In this document: positions 1-8,887 of the stretch, in pieces | Layout: each line of letters opens with the position of its first letter | How positions within the stretch are numbered: position 1 is the first letter of the stretch | Assembly: GCF_018129085.1 (NCBI RefSeq) | Contig: NZ_JAAGBB010000031.1 | Location: forward strand, 1-64,000 | Direction: 5' to 3' | Source of the DNA: Plastoroseomonas hellenica | GTDB taxonomy: Bacteria; Pseudomonadota; Alphaproteobacteria; Acetobacterales; Acetobacteraceae | Length of the DNA stretch: 64,000 nt | Position numbers and translations under genes: made by a program | The notes under the pieces: generated by a model | The model's input: only the letters and a program-made list of their open reading frames with translations | Database searches by the model: none | What the model was told of the DNA's origin: nothing

Positions 1-3000
1 GTCCAGACCCAGCCCGTCCAGCTGCGCCTGATCCAGACCCGACAGCGGCACATCCGACGGCGTCAGACCCCGCGGCGCAGTCCCGCAATGCGCCACGATC
101 TCCTGCAGCGCCGCCCCGAACCCCGCCGCCAGCCGCTCCACCGTCGCCCGGTCATGCCGCCTGCGGCTGTAGCTCCACCCCAGCCGCAGCCGGCCCTCGC
201 GCACCATCCCATCCACCGTAAGCCAGGGCCCGAGCGGTGCCATGGGGCTGCGGGATGCGCCGATATCCTCGTCCGCAAGGGCGAAGCGCCCGCCGTGGCC
301 GAAGCTGCCGTCGAACTGGCCGAGATAGTTGAAGCGCAGCCGCGGCGCCGGCAGTGCTGCGAGCGTCGCCCGATCCTCAGCGCTGCCGAGCTCGCGCAGC
401 ACGCCATAGCCCAGGCCGCGCCGCGGCACGCTGCGCAGCTGCTCCTTCACCTGCCGGATCAGGGCGCCCGTGTCCGACGCGACCGGGAGCCGCAGCGGGA
501 AGGTTGTGGTGAACCAGCCGACACTGCGGGAGAGGTCCACAGCCGCGAACAGATCCTCGCGGCCATGTCCCTCCAGCTCCATCAGCACCGCGTCCTGCCC
601 GCTCCAGGCACTCACCGACCGCGCCAGCGCCGCCAGCAGCAGGTCGTTCACCTGCGTCCGGTACGCCGCCGGTGCCTCCCGCAGCAGCGCGGCGGTCAGC
701 GCTGGATCGAGCTCCAGCACCACCTCTTCGGCATCGGCCAGACGATCGGGGCCTTCCGGGACGCGGTCGCTAGGCAACCCCTCCGCCACCCGCTGCGCCT
801 GCCACCAGGCAAGCTCGCTGTCGCATTGCCCGGCCAGGGCACGCAGCCGCGACGACCAGGCGGCATGGCTCTCCGTCCGTGCCGGGAGGGCTGCGCCGTC
901 GATGGTGGTCTGCAGATCTTCCAGCAGCACCCGCCACGACACGCCGTCCACGACCAGGTGATGGATCACCAGCAGCAGCCGCTGACTGCCATCGGCCAGA
1001 TCGAAGCCCACCGCCCGCAGCAGCGGCCCCGCGGACAGGTCCAGGCTGCGCTGCGCCGCCTCGGCCACCGCCGTCATCGCCGCGCCGTCGGTGATCGCGC
1101 GCCGCCAGAGCAGCGCCGCTCCCTCCGGCACCGGCCCAGGCTCCGCCACCCAGCTGCCACCGTCCTGCCGGAAGCGCAGTTGCAGCGCCTCGTGATGCGC
1201 CACCAGCGCCAGCAGCGCCGCCTCCACCGCGGCCCATTCGAGCCGGGCCCGCGGCCGCAGCAGCATCGCCTGGTTCCAGTGGTGCCGATCCTCCGCGACC
1301 TCGGCGAAGAAGCGTTGCTGGATCGGCAGCAAGGGCAGCGGCCCGGCCGCGACCGGCGCCGCCGCCGCGCCGCGCACCGCGGTGGCCACCGGTGCCAGCT
1401 GCCGGATCGTCTGCTTCTCGAAGATCTGCTTCGGCGTCAGCCGGATCCCGCGTTTGCGCAGCCGCGCAATCACCTGCAGGCTCAGGATCGAATCCCCGCC
1501 CAACTCGAAGAAATTGTCGTCGCGCCCGACGCGATCCAGCCGCAGCACCTGCTGCCAGACCGCCGCCAGCGCCTCCTCCACCGGCCCCGGCGGGGCGGCG
1601 AAGGCCCGGTCCGGCCCGGTGGCGGGCGCAGGCAAGGCGCGCCGGTCCACCTTGCCGTTCGCGGTCAGCGGCAGCCGCTCCAGCACGACGAGCCGCGCCG
1701 GCACCATGTAGTCCGGCAGCGCCGCCGCCAACGCCACCTGCAGCGCCGCACCATCCACCTGGCCCGCCACATAGCCGACGAGCTGCTGGCCCGAGGCACC
1801 GTCCTGCGCCAGCACCACAGCATCTTGCACGCCCGGCTGCTGGCGGATCACCCGCGCGACCTCGCCCGGCTCCACCCGGTAGCCGCGGATCTTCACCTGC
1901 TCGTCCACCCGGCCGAGGAAGCGGATCAGCCCGTCGGCACCGCGGACCACCCGATCCCCCGTGCGGTACAGCCGCTCGCCCGGCTCCCCATAGGCGTCCG
2001 GCACGAAGCGCTCCGCCGTCAGACCGGGCTGGCCCAGATAGCCACGCGCCAGCTGCGGCCCGCCGAGGTAGAGTTCCCCCGCCACACCTGGCGGCACCGG
2101 GTTCAAGCCCGCATCCAGCACATGCGCCCGCAGATTGGCCAATGGCCGCCCCACCGGGATCACCCCCTCCGGCGCCGTCAGAACCTCGTGCGTCAGCACG
2201 CCCACCGTCGTCTCGGTCGGCCCATAGTGGTTGACGATCCGGCACTCCGGACGCCGCCGCCGCACCTCCGCCACCAACGCCGGATCGCAGGCCTCGCCGC
2301 CCAGGATCAGCAGCCCGCGCGGCAGCACATCCGCGCCTTCATGCGCCTGCAGCAGCCCGCGCAGATGGCTCGGCACGATCTTCAGCACATCCACCGCGCC
2401 CTCGCGCATCCGCCGTGCGAAGGCCTCCGCATCGCCGGTGGTGGCGGCATCGAGCAGATGCAGCGTCGCACCCGAGGCCAGGGCGCCGAACAGCACCGTA
2501 TGGCCGAGATCCGCCGCCGGGGTGGAGACCATCGCCATCGCCCCCGCCGACGGCTGCAGGCGGTCCAGCATCGCCTGCACGTAGTTGGCCAGCGCGCCAT
2601 GCGAGACCGCGACACCCTTCGGCTGGCCGGTCGAACCCGAGGTGTAGATCACATAGGCCGTCTGCCCCGGATGCGGGTCGACCGCCGGCGGCGCCTCCGG
2701 CTGCCCGGCCAGCAGCGCGGGATCCGCGAGCGCCGTCGCGGGGATGCCCGCCGCCTGCAACGCAGCCAGCCCGGCGCCATCGGCCAGCACCTGCGCAAGC
2801 CCGGCAGCCGCCGCGACCTGCGCCAGCCGCGCCGCCGGCCAGGACGCATCCAGCGGCACATAGGCCGCGCCCGCCTTCAGCACACCGAGCAGCGCCGTCA
2901 CGAAGCCGGCGTTGCGATCGGCGCAAATGCCGATGCGCGCCTCGGCAGCGATGCCACGCGCCGCCAGCCAGCCCGCGATCGCGTCGGAACGCGCCCAGAG

Positions 3001-6000
3001 CGCGCCATGGCTCAGCCGCACCTGCCCGTCATCCACCGCCGGCAGCGGCGCGCGGCCGGCCGCAGCCGCCGCCAGCAGCGGCAGCAGCGTCGCCTGCGGG
3101 AAGGCCTGCGCCTCCACCGGTACTGGCGCCGTGTCCGGCCAGGGCAGCGCCTGCAGCGGCAGATCGGCCTCCGCCGCCACCGCGTGCAGAAGGGCGGCGA
3201 GATCCGCCGCCATGCGCCCGACCGTCCTGGGGCCGAGGATGTCCACCGCGTACTGGAAGGCCAGGTCGAGGCCGGCCTCATCCTGCGTGACATCCAGCGC
3301 GAGATCGAAATGCGCGCCGCCCTGGCCGGGCTGCTGCATCTCCGCGCGCAGCCCGGCCGCCAGATCGATCGCGGCGGGTGCCGCCATGTAGTTGAACTTC
3401 GCCTGGAACAGCGGGTTATGCGCCAGGCTGCGAGGCACCTGCAGGGCATCGACCAGCGCGTCGAAAGGCAGGTCCTGATGTGCCAGGGCATCGAGCATCA
3501 GCCGGCGGCTGCGGGCGAGCAGACCGGTGAAGCGCGCGGCACCATCCAGCCGGCCCGGGAAGACAAGCGTGTTGACGAAGCAGCCGATCAGTCGCGCGGC
3601 CGCGGCGTGCTGGCGATTCGCCACGGGGATGCCGATCCGCACCTCCGCCTGCCCGGAATAGCGATGCAGGAGCAGCTGATAGGCGCTGAGCAGCAGCATC
3701 GGCAGCGTCGCCTGGTGCTGCGCCGCCACCCGGCCCAGCGCAGCGGTCAGCACCGGGTCAAGCCTGTGGCGCAGCACCGCGCTACGATGGCTCTGTGTCG
3801 CGGGGCGCGCCCGGTCCAGCGGCAGCGTCAGCACCGGATGCTCATCGCCCAGCGTCGCGCGCCAATAGGCGAGCTGGCGGTCCTGTTCGCCCGCGCGCAG
3901 CCAGTCGCGCTGCCAGGCCGCGTGGTCGCCGAACTGGATCGGCAGCGGCGGGTTCTCCGCCTCCGGCGCGCGATAGAACGCCGCCAGATCGTCCAGCAGC
4001 ACCTCCATCGACAGGCCGTCGACCACGATGTGATGCGCGGCCAGCAGCAGCGCATGGTCGTCCGCGGCGAAGCGCAGCAGCTCCGCCCGCAGCAGCGGCC
4101 CGGCGGACAGATCGAACGGCACCGCCAGCTCCGCCTCGATCTGCGCGGCGAGCGCCGGGGCGCGATCCTCCACCGCGAATGGCAGCTCCCGTCGCCGCAA
4201 GATCAGCGCGGCATCGTCCCGCACCTGCTGCCGCGGGCGATCCTCGCCGGCGTGGAAGGTGGTGCGCAGCACCGCATGCCGTTGCATGACCTGCACCAGC
4301 GCGCCCTGCAGGCGGGCTGGGTCGAGATCGCCCGTGAGGCGGATGGCGGCGGCGACGTTGTAGGCGGTGCCCGCCGGCTCCATCTGCCAGAGGAACCAGA
4401 GCCGCTCCTGCGCATGCGAGAGCGGCAGCGCCGTGCCCGGCGGAACCGCTGCCGGCGCGCTGGCAGGCGGGCCGGCGGCGGCCAGCAGTGATGCCAGCTT
4501 CGCGGCGAAATCGCCGAGTCGCGGCAGCTCGAAGAGCAGCCGCGCATCGATCGCGATGCCGAACCGGTCCTGGATGGCCGCCGCCACCTCGGCCACGCCG
4601 ATCGAGCTGCCGCCGAGCATGAAGAAATCATCCTCGGGCGCCACCTGGTCACGCTCCAACGCCTGGCACCACATCGCCGCCACGACATCCAGCACCGCGG
4701 TCCCCGGCATGGTGGCAGGCGGCTCGCGCAACTTCCCGCTCTCCAGCACCGCGAAGGCGTCGAGCGTGCCATCCGCCAGGCCGGCGGCGCAGGCAGAGCG
4801 CTGCAGCTTGCCGCTGGTGGTCATCGGCATGGCGTGCGGCGGCAGCAACGCCACCAAGGCGGGGAATTCGTCGCAATGCCGCAGAACGATGCGGCCGATC
4901 GCCTCGGCCAGCGCTGCCGGGCCGGTCTTGCGTCGTGCCAGCGGGCCGATTTCAACGGCAACGCCGATGGCCTCGCGCCCCTGGGCTTCCACGGGGAAGA
5001 CGGCGATGCGGCCGCGCCGCGCCGGTTCGAACGCCTCCTCGATCACCTGCTCGACATCCTGTGGGTAGATGTTCTGCCCGCGGATGATCAGGATGTCCTT
5101 CCGGCGGCCGGTGACATGCAATGCGCCGTCGCTCAGGAAACCCAAATCGCCAGTGCGCAGCCAGCGCCGGCCCGCTTCCTCGAAGAAGGCGGCCTGGCTC
5201 GCGGCTTCGTTGTGCCAATAGCCCTGTGCCAGGCTTGGGCCGGCAACCTGGATGTCGCCGATGACGCCATCGGCAACCGGCACGTCGTCGATGACGATCC
5301 GGAGCGCATGGTCTGTCCGGACTTCGCCGCATCCCACCGAGCGCAGGCCGTCTTCCGTCGGCAATGCCTCTCCCCGCCCGAGAGCGGCGGGATCGAGACT
5401 GATGATGCGCGCCCCGGTCATCGCCCTGCCGCCGGTGACGAAGAGCGTCGCCTCGGCCAGGCCGTAGCAGGGGTTCAATGCGCGAGCATCGAATCCCGTC
5501 GGCGCGAAGCGCTGCGCGAACCGGTCCAGCGTCGCGGCACGCACCGGTTCGGAGCCCGAGAAGGCCACGCGCCAGCGGTGCAGATCGAGATTGCCGAGCG
5601 CTGCGTCCGGAACCCGCTCGGCGGCCAGGCGGAATGCGAAATCCGGGCCACCGCTGATAGTGGCACCCGCATGGCTGATCGCCTCCAGCCAACGGCGCGG
5701 CCGCTCCAGGAATCGCTGGGGCGACATCAGGGTCACGGAGAAGCCGACATAGAGCGGCAGCAGCAGGCCGCCGATCAGTCCCATGTCATGATAGAAGGGC
5801 AGCCAGCTAACGCTGACATCCTCCGGCGTCGCGCCAAAGGCCGCCGCCATCGCAGCCTCGTTGGCCAGCAGATTGGCATGCGTGACGCAGACACCTTTGG
5901 GCCGGGCCGTCGAGCCGGAGGTGTATTGCAGGAAGGCGATCGCCGCCGGATCAGCCATGACGGGACGCCAGCCGGAAGGCGCGACGGGAGCCACATCCTC

Positions 6001-6414
6001 CACCGCCAGCAGCGGTGCATCCCCGGCGGCGCCCCAGGCTTCGATCGCCGGGAAAAGCAGACGCGTCGTGAGGATCACCGCCGGTCGCGCATCCAGCATC
6101 ATGCCACGCAGCCGCTGGTCCTGGCTGACCCGGCTGCTGCCCGGCGGGTAGGCCGGTACGGCGATCACGCCGGCGTAAAGGCAGGCGTAGAAGGCCACAG
6201 CATAGTCGATGCCGCTCGGGAGCAGCAGCATGGCGCGACCGCCTCGCGGCACCAGCCCATGCAGTCGGGCCGCCAGAGCGCGGCTGCGTGCATCCAGCGC
6301 CGCATAGGCGATGTCGACCGGCGCCGCATCGCCATCGAGGAAGCGGATCGCCAGGGATGTCGGCCGCATGGCCGCGTGGCCGGCAAGCCGACCTGCCAGA
6401 GAATGATCAGACAT
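1..6414 (-). CDS. Lipopeptide-siderophore NRPS, FAAL-ACP-C-A(Asp)-PCP-E, 3' end outside window
   Basis: Non-ribosomal peptide synthetase that should load a fatty acyl chain and condense it with a first amino acid in the cytoplasm. The frame is open from ATG 6414 to the window edge (2138 codons). Domains in order: fatty-acyl-AMP ligase (about residues 1-580, with the PAYPPG stretch near the N terminus), ACP with GGSSI and pantetheine Ser604, condensation domain with HHIVVDG at 794-800, adenylation domain (A10 motif NGKVDRRAL, Lys1588), PCP with GGDSI and Ser1642, then an epimerization-type domain with HHLVVDG at 1818-1824. The binding-pocket residues read D-L-T-K-I-G-H-V-G-K (first Asp is residue 1302), which matches known aspartate codes; His at the seventh position favours Asp over Asn. 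The hydroxylase gene lies 40 bp upstream in the same operon. Further modules must follow beyond position 1. Substrate and E-domain calls are inferred from motifs. Confidence 0.93.
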   Translation of the reverse strand, partial: MSDHSLAGRLAGHAAMRPTSLAIRFLDGDAAPVDIAYAALDARSRALAARLHGLVPRGGRAMLLLPSGIDYAVAFYACLYAGVIAVPAYPPGSSRVSQDQRLRGMMLDARPAVILTTRLLFPAIEAWGAAGDAPLLAVEDVAPVAPSGWRPVMADPAAIAFLQYTSGSTARPKGVCVTHANLLANEAAMAAAFGATPEDVSVSWLPFYHDMGLIGGLLLPLYVGFSVTLMSPQRFLERPRRWLEAISHAGATISGGPDFAFRLAAERVPDAALGNLDLHRWRVAFSGSEPVRAATLDRFAQRFAPTGFDARALNPCYGLAEATLFVTGGRAMTGARIISLDPAALGRGEALPTEDGLRSVGCGEVRTDHALRIVIDDVPVADGVIGDIQVAGPSLAQGYWHNEAASQAAFFEEAGRRWLRTGDLGFLSDGALHVTGRRKDILIIRGQNIYPQDVEQVIEEAFEPARRGRIAVFPVEAQGREAIGVAVEIGPLARRKTGPAALAEAIGRIVLRHCDEFPALVALLPPHAMPMTTSGKLQRSACAAGLADGTLDAFAVLESGKLREPPATMPGTAVLDVVAAMWCQALERDQVAPEDDFFMLGGSSIGVAEVAAAIQDRFGIAIDARLLFELPRLGDFAAKLASLLAAAGPPASAPAAVPPGTALPLSHAQERLWFLWQMEPAGTAYNVAAAIRLTGDLDPARLQGALVQVMQRHAVLRTTFHAGEDRPRQQVRDDAALILRRRELPFAVEDRAPALAAQIEAELAVPFDLSAGPLLRAELLRFAADDHALLLAAHHIVVDGLSMEVLLDDLAAFYRAPEAENPPLPIQFGDHAAWQRDWLRAGEQDRQLAYWRATLGDEHPVLTLPLDRARPATQSHRSAVLRHRLDPVLTAALGRVAAQHQATLPMLLLSAYQLLLHRYSGQAEVRIGIPVANRQHAAAARLIGCFVNTLVFPGRLDGAARFTGLLARSRRLMLDALAHQDLPFDALVDALQVPRSLAHNPLFQAKFNYMAAPAAIDLAAGLRAEMQQPGQGGAHFDLALDVTQDEAGLDLAFQYAVDILGPRTVGRMAADLAALLHAVAAEADLPLQALPWPDTAPVPVEAQAFPQATLLPLLAAAAAGRAPLPAVDDGQVRLSHGALWARSDAIAGWLAARGIAAEARIGICADRNAGFVTALLGVLKAGAAYVPLDASWPAARLAQVAAAAGLAQVLADGAGLAALQAAGIPATALADPALLAGQPEAPPAVDPHPGQTAYVIYTSGSTGQPKGVAVSHGALANYVQAMLDRLQPSAGAMAMVSTPAADLGHTVLFGALASGATLHLLDAATTGDAEAFARRMREGAVDVLKIVPSHLRGLLQAHEGADVLPRGLLILGGEACDPALVAEVRRRRPECRIVNHYGPTETTVGVLTHEVLTAPEGVIPVGRPLANLRAHVLDAGLNPVPPGVAGELYLGGPQLARGYLGQPGLTAERFVPDAYGEPGERLYRTGDRVVRGADGLIRFLGRVDEQVKIRGYRVEPGEVARVIRQQPGVQDAVVLAQDGASGQQLVGYVAGQVDGAALQVALAAALPDYMVPARLVVLERLPLTANGKVDRRALPAPATGPDRAFAAPPGPVEEALAAVWQQVLRLDRVGRDDNFFELGGDSILSLQVIARLRKRGIRLTPKQIFEKQTIRQLAPVATAVRGAAAAPVAAGPLPLLPIQQRFFAEVAEDRHHWNQAMLLRPRARLEWAAVEAALLALVAHHEALQLRFRQDGGSWVAEPGPVPEGAALLWRRAITDGAAMTAVAEAAQRSLDLSAGPLLRAVGFDLADGSQRLLLVIHHLVVDGVSWRVLLEDLQTTIDGAALPARTESHAAWSSRLRALAGQCDSELAWWQAQRVAEGLPSDRVPEGPDRLADAEEVVLELDPALTAALLREAPAAYRTQVNDLLLAALARSVSAWSGQDAVLMELEGHGREDLFAAVDLSRSVGWFTTTFPLRLPVASDTGALIRQVKEQLRSVPRRGLGYGVLRELGSAEDRATLAALPAPRLRFNYLGQFDGSFGHGGRFALADEDIGASRSPMAPLGPWLTVDGMVREGRLRLGWSYSRRRHDRATVERLAAGFGAALQEIVAHCGTAPRGLTPSDVPLSGLDQAQLDGLGLD

Positions 6415-6454
6415 GGAGCCGATGACCTGTGCCTGCGGCAAGCCGCGCTGCGGT

Positions 6455-7432
6455 TCAGTGCTGGCCGTGCGCTTCCGCCATGGCCACGATGACCTTGCGC
6501 GGCCCCTTGAACGGGGCGCGCGCATGCGCCGTCAGCATGTTGTCGAGCATCATCACGTCGCCCGCCTGCCACGGAAAGCTGATCAGATGCGCGTCCAGCA
6601 CGGCGCGCACTTCGGACAGCACGCCATCGCCGATCGGCGTGCCGTCGCCATAGAGAACATTGCGCGGCAGATCTTCCTCATCGACGATCTCCAGCAGCGC
6701 CTCGCGCGTTTCCGGTTCGAGGTTCGAGACATGGAAGAGATGCGCCTGGTTGAACCAGACCATGTCCTGCGTCGCCGGATGACGAGCGACGCCCTGGCAG
6801 ATCTGCCGTGTCCGCAGCTCGCCATCCTCCTTCCATTCGCATGCAATGGCGTGGCGGCGGCAATAGGCCTCGACCTCGGCATGGTCCTCGGTGCCAAAGA
6901 CCTGTTGCCAGGGTAGGTCGAGCCCATTGCCGAAATTGCGCACATACATCAGGCCGCGCTCGGCGAAGCGCTCGCGGATGGCGGGGGGCATCTGGCGGTA
7001 GATGGCGCGGCTGTCGGCGATCGGGGTCTCGCCTCCCTCCGGCGCCGGCTGCATGCAGTAGAACCAGATCTTCATCGGCCAGTCGCGGGTGTAGGCCTGC
7101 TCGTTGTGCAGCGGGATGTGCTGGTGCGGTGGGTACTCCGTGGAGGTGTAGACGCCCTGCGTCACCTTGCTGCGCGGCGTCGAGCCGAATTCATAGGTCA
7201 GCAGCGGATGGCCGAAGCCGGCCGCAAAGCCCCGGAAGCCATCAGCGCCGTCGAGCGCCAGGCCGCGGAATATCAACCCGCCATAGCGGGACAGGTCGCG
7301 GTCGGCGATCTCGCGCGCCAGCGGCAGCGCCTGCTCCGTTGGCAGGCCAGGCGGCACCTCGACCAGCATCGGCAGCGGTTGCGCCTCGGCCAGGGGACGC
7401 AGGACAAAGGCATCCGGCTTCACCGTGTGCAT
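6455..7432 (-). CDS. SyrP/TauD-family Fe(II)/2-oxoglutarate dioxygenase, probable aspartyl beta-hydroxylase
   Basis: A 325-residue TauD/TfdA-fold dioxygenase. His109-x-Glu111 (in PLHNEQAY) and His303 (in LTAHAR) form the expected iron-binding triad, and Arg312 is placed to bind 2-oxoglutarate. In SyrP-like relatives these enzymes beta-hydroxylate aspartate held on an NRPS carrier domain. The neighbouring NRPS has an aspartate-type adenylation pocket, so formation of beta-hydroxyaspartate, a bidentate Fe(III) ligand, is the simplest reading. The gene is 40 bp upstream of the NRPS and 68 bp downstream of the thioesterase gene, all on the same strand. The family assignment is firm. The substrate is inferred from context. 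Confidence 0.88.
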   Translation of the reverse strand: MHTVKPDAFVLRPLAEAQPLPMLVEVPPGLPTEQALPLAREIADRDLSRYGGLIFRGLALDGADGFRGFAAGFGHPLLTYEFGSTPRSKVTQGVYTSTEYPPHQHIPLHNEQAYTRDWPMKIWFYCMQPAPEGGETPIADSRAIYRQMPPAIRERFAERGLMYVRNFGNGLDLPWQQVFGTEDHAEVEAYCRRHAIACEWKEDGELRTRQICQGVARHPATQDMVWFNQAHLFHVSNLEPETREALLEIVDEEDLPRNVLYGDGTPIGDGVLSEVRAVLDAHLISFPWQAGDVMMLDNMLTAHARAPFKGPRKVIVAMAEAHGQH

Positions 7433-7500
7433 CGCGAAGTCCCTCGCATTCGGCGGCCGCGTCGCGGCCGGACAGTGATGTCAGGAGGCCGTCCCGCCGA

Positions 7501-8241
7501 TCAGGTCGGGACCAGCCCGGCCAGGGCGGGCGCGTGCTGCATCTCCCGCTCCAGGCTGGATTGGATGGCCTGCAGCACCGAGGCGCGCTGGTCGTGGATG
7601 AAGAAATGGCCGCCTTCGAAAATGTCGATCGTGCAGCTCGTCCCCTCACGCCCCCACGCCTCGAGCGCAACACGGCTGGCCCTGTCCTGCCGACCACCCA
7701 GCACGTGCAGGCGGCAGGGCAGCGGCGGGCGCGGTCGATAGGCGTAGTGGCCGCACATGAGGAAATCCGCCCGCAACACTGGCAAGGTCAGCCGCATGAG
7801 ATCGGCATCGGCCAGCACTTCTTCAGGCGTACCCTGCAAGTCGCGCAACTCGGCCTTCAGAGCCTCGTCGCTGCGTGGCTGGCGTGAAGCGGTATCGTCG
7901 CGCACGGCCGGCGCTTCCGTACCCGAGGCGAAAAGCAGCAGTGGTGCGGGCACACCCCGCTCCATCAGCGCATGCGCCAGCTCGAAGGCGAGCAGCGCGC
8001 CGAGGCTGTGGCCGAACAGCGCATACGGCGCGCTCAGCGTCGGCGCGATCTCCGCCGCCAGGAAGGCGGCAAGCCCGTGCGGATCGGTCCAGAGCGGCTC
8101 GTCGGAGCGCTCACCCCGGCCCGGCAATTCGATCGGCTTGACCGTCACCCAATCCGGCAGGCTGCGCCGCCAGCGCGCGTAGACCGTCGCGCTGGCGCCC
8201 GAATAGGGAAGGCACAGAAGCGGGAGGCGCGTCGGCGCCAT
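7501..8241 (-). CDS. Type II thioesterase (alpha/beta hydrolase), NRPS editing
   Basis: A 246-residue alpha/beta hydrolase of the type II thioesterase family. The nucleophile elbow is GHSLG with Ser79; the likely acid lies in GGRQDR and the His in EGGHFFIH near the C terminus. Such enzymes free mis-primed carrier domains by hydrolysing stalled acyl groups in the cytoplasm. It starts 4 bp after the mbtH stop and lies upstream of the hydroxylase and NRPS genes, so it belongs to the siderophore operon. No signal peptide or membrane segment is visible, and length is normal for the family. Confidence 0.92.
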   Translation of the reverse strand: MAPTRLPLLCLPYSGASATVYARWRRSLPDWVTVKPIELPGRGERSDEPLWTDPHGLAAFLAAEIAPTLSAPYALFGHSLGALLAFELAHALMERGVPAPLLLFASGTEAPAVRDDTASRQPRSDEALKAELRDLQGTPEEVLADADLMRLTLPVLRADFLMCGHYAYRPRPPLPCRLHVLGGRQDRASRVALEAWGREGTSCTIDIFEGGHFFIHDQRASVLQAIQSSLEREMQHAPALAGLVPT

Positions 8242-8245
8242 GACC

Positions 8246-8479
8246 CTAAGCCTCGGTCGACGATCGGGAGGCCTGCTGGTCCATATGCAGACGCAAGCTC
8301 AACGGACGCATATCGGTCCAACGCTGATCGATATGCGCCAGACACTCCTGCTTGGTGCCGGCGACACCCACCGCGGTCCACCCCGCAGGGATCTCCTTGA
8401 AGCCCGGCCAGATCGAGAACTGCTCCTCGTGATTCACCACGACCTGGAAGGTCACGTCATCGCTGTCGAAAACTGACAT
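8246..8479 (-). CDS. mbtH: MbtH-like protein, NRPS adenylation-domain partner
   Basis: A 77-residue MbtH-family protein. The family signature is clear: N-E-E-Q-[FY]-S-[IL]-W-P near residues 17-25, then P-A-G-W, and a central [10 protein letters not shown] segment. MbtH proteins bind adenylation domains and support their solubility and activity. It is the first gene of the minus-strand operon, about 67 nt downstream of the predicted transcription start, and the thioesterase gene follows 4 bp later. Confidence 0.95.
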   Translation of the reverse strand: MSVFDSDDVTFQVVVNHEEQFSIWPGFKEIPAGWTAVGVAGTKQECLAHIDQRWTDMRPLSLRLHMDQQASRSSTEA

Positions 8480-8551
8480 GGCTGTCCCTTACTGCGCACC
8501 CGCGACGGCCCGCACGGGCCCTTCGATCGGTCGAGCGTCGATCGGCAGTCA

Positions 8552-8580
8552 CATGATAATGACTCGCACTTGCATGTCTA
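8552..8580 (-). promoter_or_regulatory. Promoter with Fur-box-like operator for the mbtH-TE-hydroxylase-NRPS operon
   Basis: Read on the minus strand, TAGACA (8580-8575) and TATCAT (8558-8553) are separated by 16 nt and match -35/-10 elements at 5 of 6 positions each. The spacer and -10 region contain the core TGCGAGTCATTATCA. The 11-mer TGCGAGTCATT recurs in the promoter of the divergent siderophore operon at 8817-8827. Position and sequence suggest an iron-dependent repressor site (Fur-like). The identity of the repressor is inferred. Confidence 0.55.
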
Positions 8581-8809
8581 AGCACGGCGTCGTGATGGGC
8601 ACAATCTTCGATTAGGGAATCACACGGAAGCGAGAGCTTCGCGGCCACCGTGCCAAATCCAAGGGACTGCAGGCACAGCATCGGGGCACCTGTCGCGATC
8701 GCTCTGGTGCTCTTTTCCATAGGCGGTCGCATGCACCATTGCAGAACGATGGCAGCGCGAGGGCTGTGTTCTGTTCTGAACACGGATACGGGAGCACTCC
8801 GTCCTCGAC

Positions 8810-8838
8810 TTGACAATGCGAGTCATTCGCAGAAATGT
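8810..8838 (+). promoter_or_regulatory. Promoter with matching Fur-box-like operator for the acyltransferase/monooxygenase operon
   Basis: A perfect -35 TTGACA (8810-8815) is followed by a near-palindromic core (8816-8831) containing TGCGAGTCATT at 8817-8827. The -10 around 8833-8838 is weak. The 11-mer is identical to the one in the divergent promoter. Because this element overlaps the most upstream possible TTG start at 8810, it argues for a start of the acyltransferase at ATG 8888 or 8900. Iron regulation is inferred. Confidence 0.5.
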
Positions 8839-8887
8839 CTGGCCGCCCTCTCGTTGTCTGTCGATGGCGTCACCCCAAGGCCCGGGA

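Noticed and set aside
88-4491. A plus-strand open frame of 1467 codons
   Set aside because: It is the antisense of the NRPS gene. It is full of Arg/His/Gln/Pro with no domain, while the minus frame shows all carrier, condensation and adenylation motifs.
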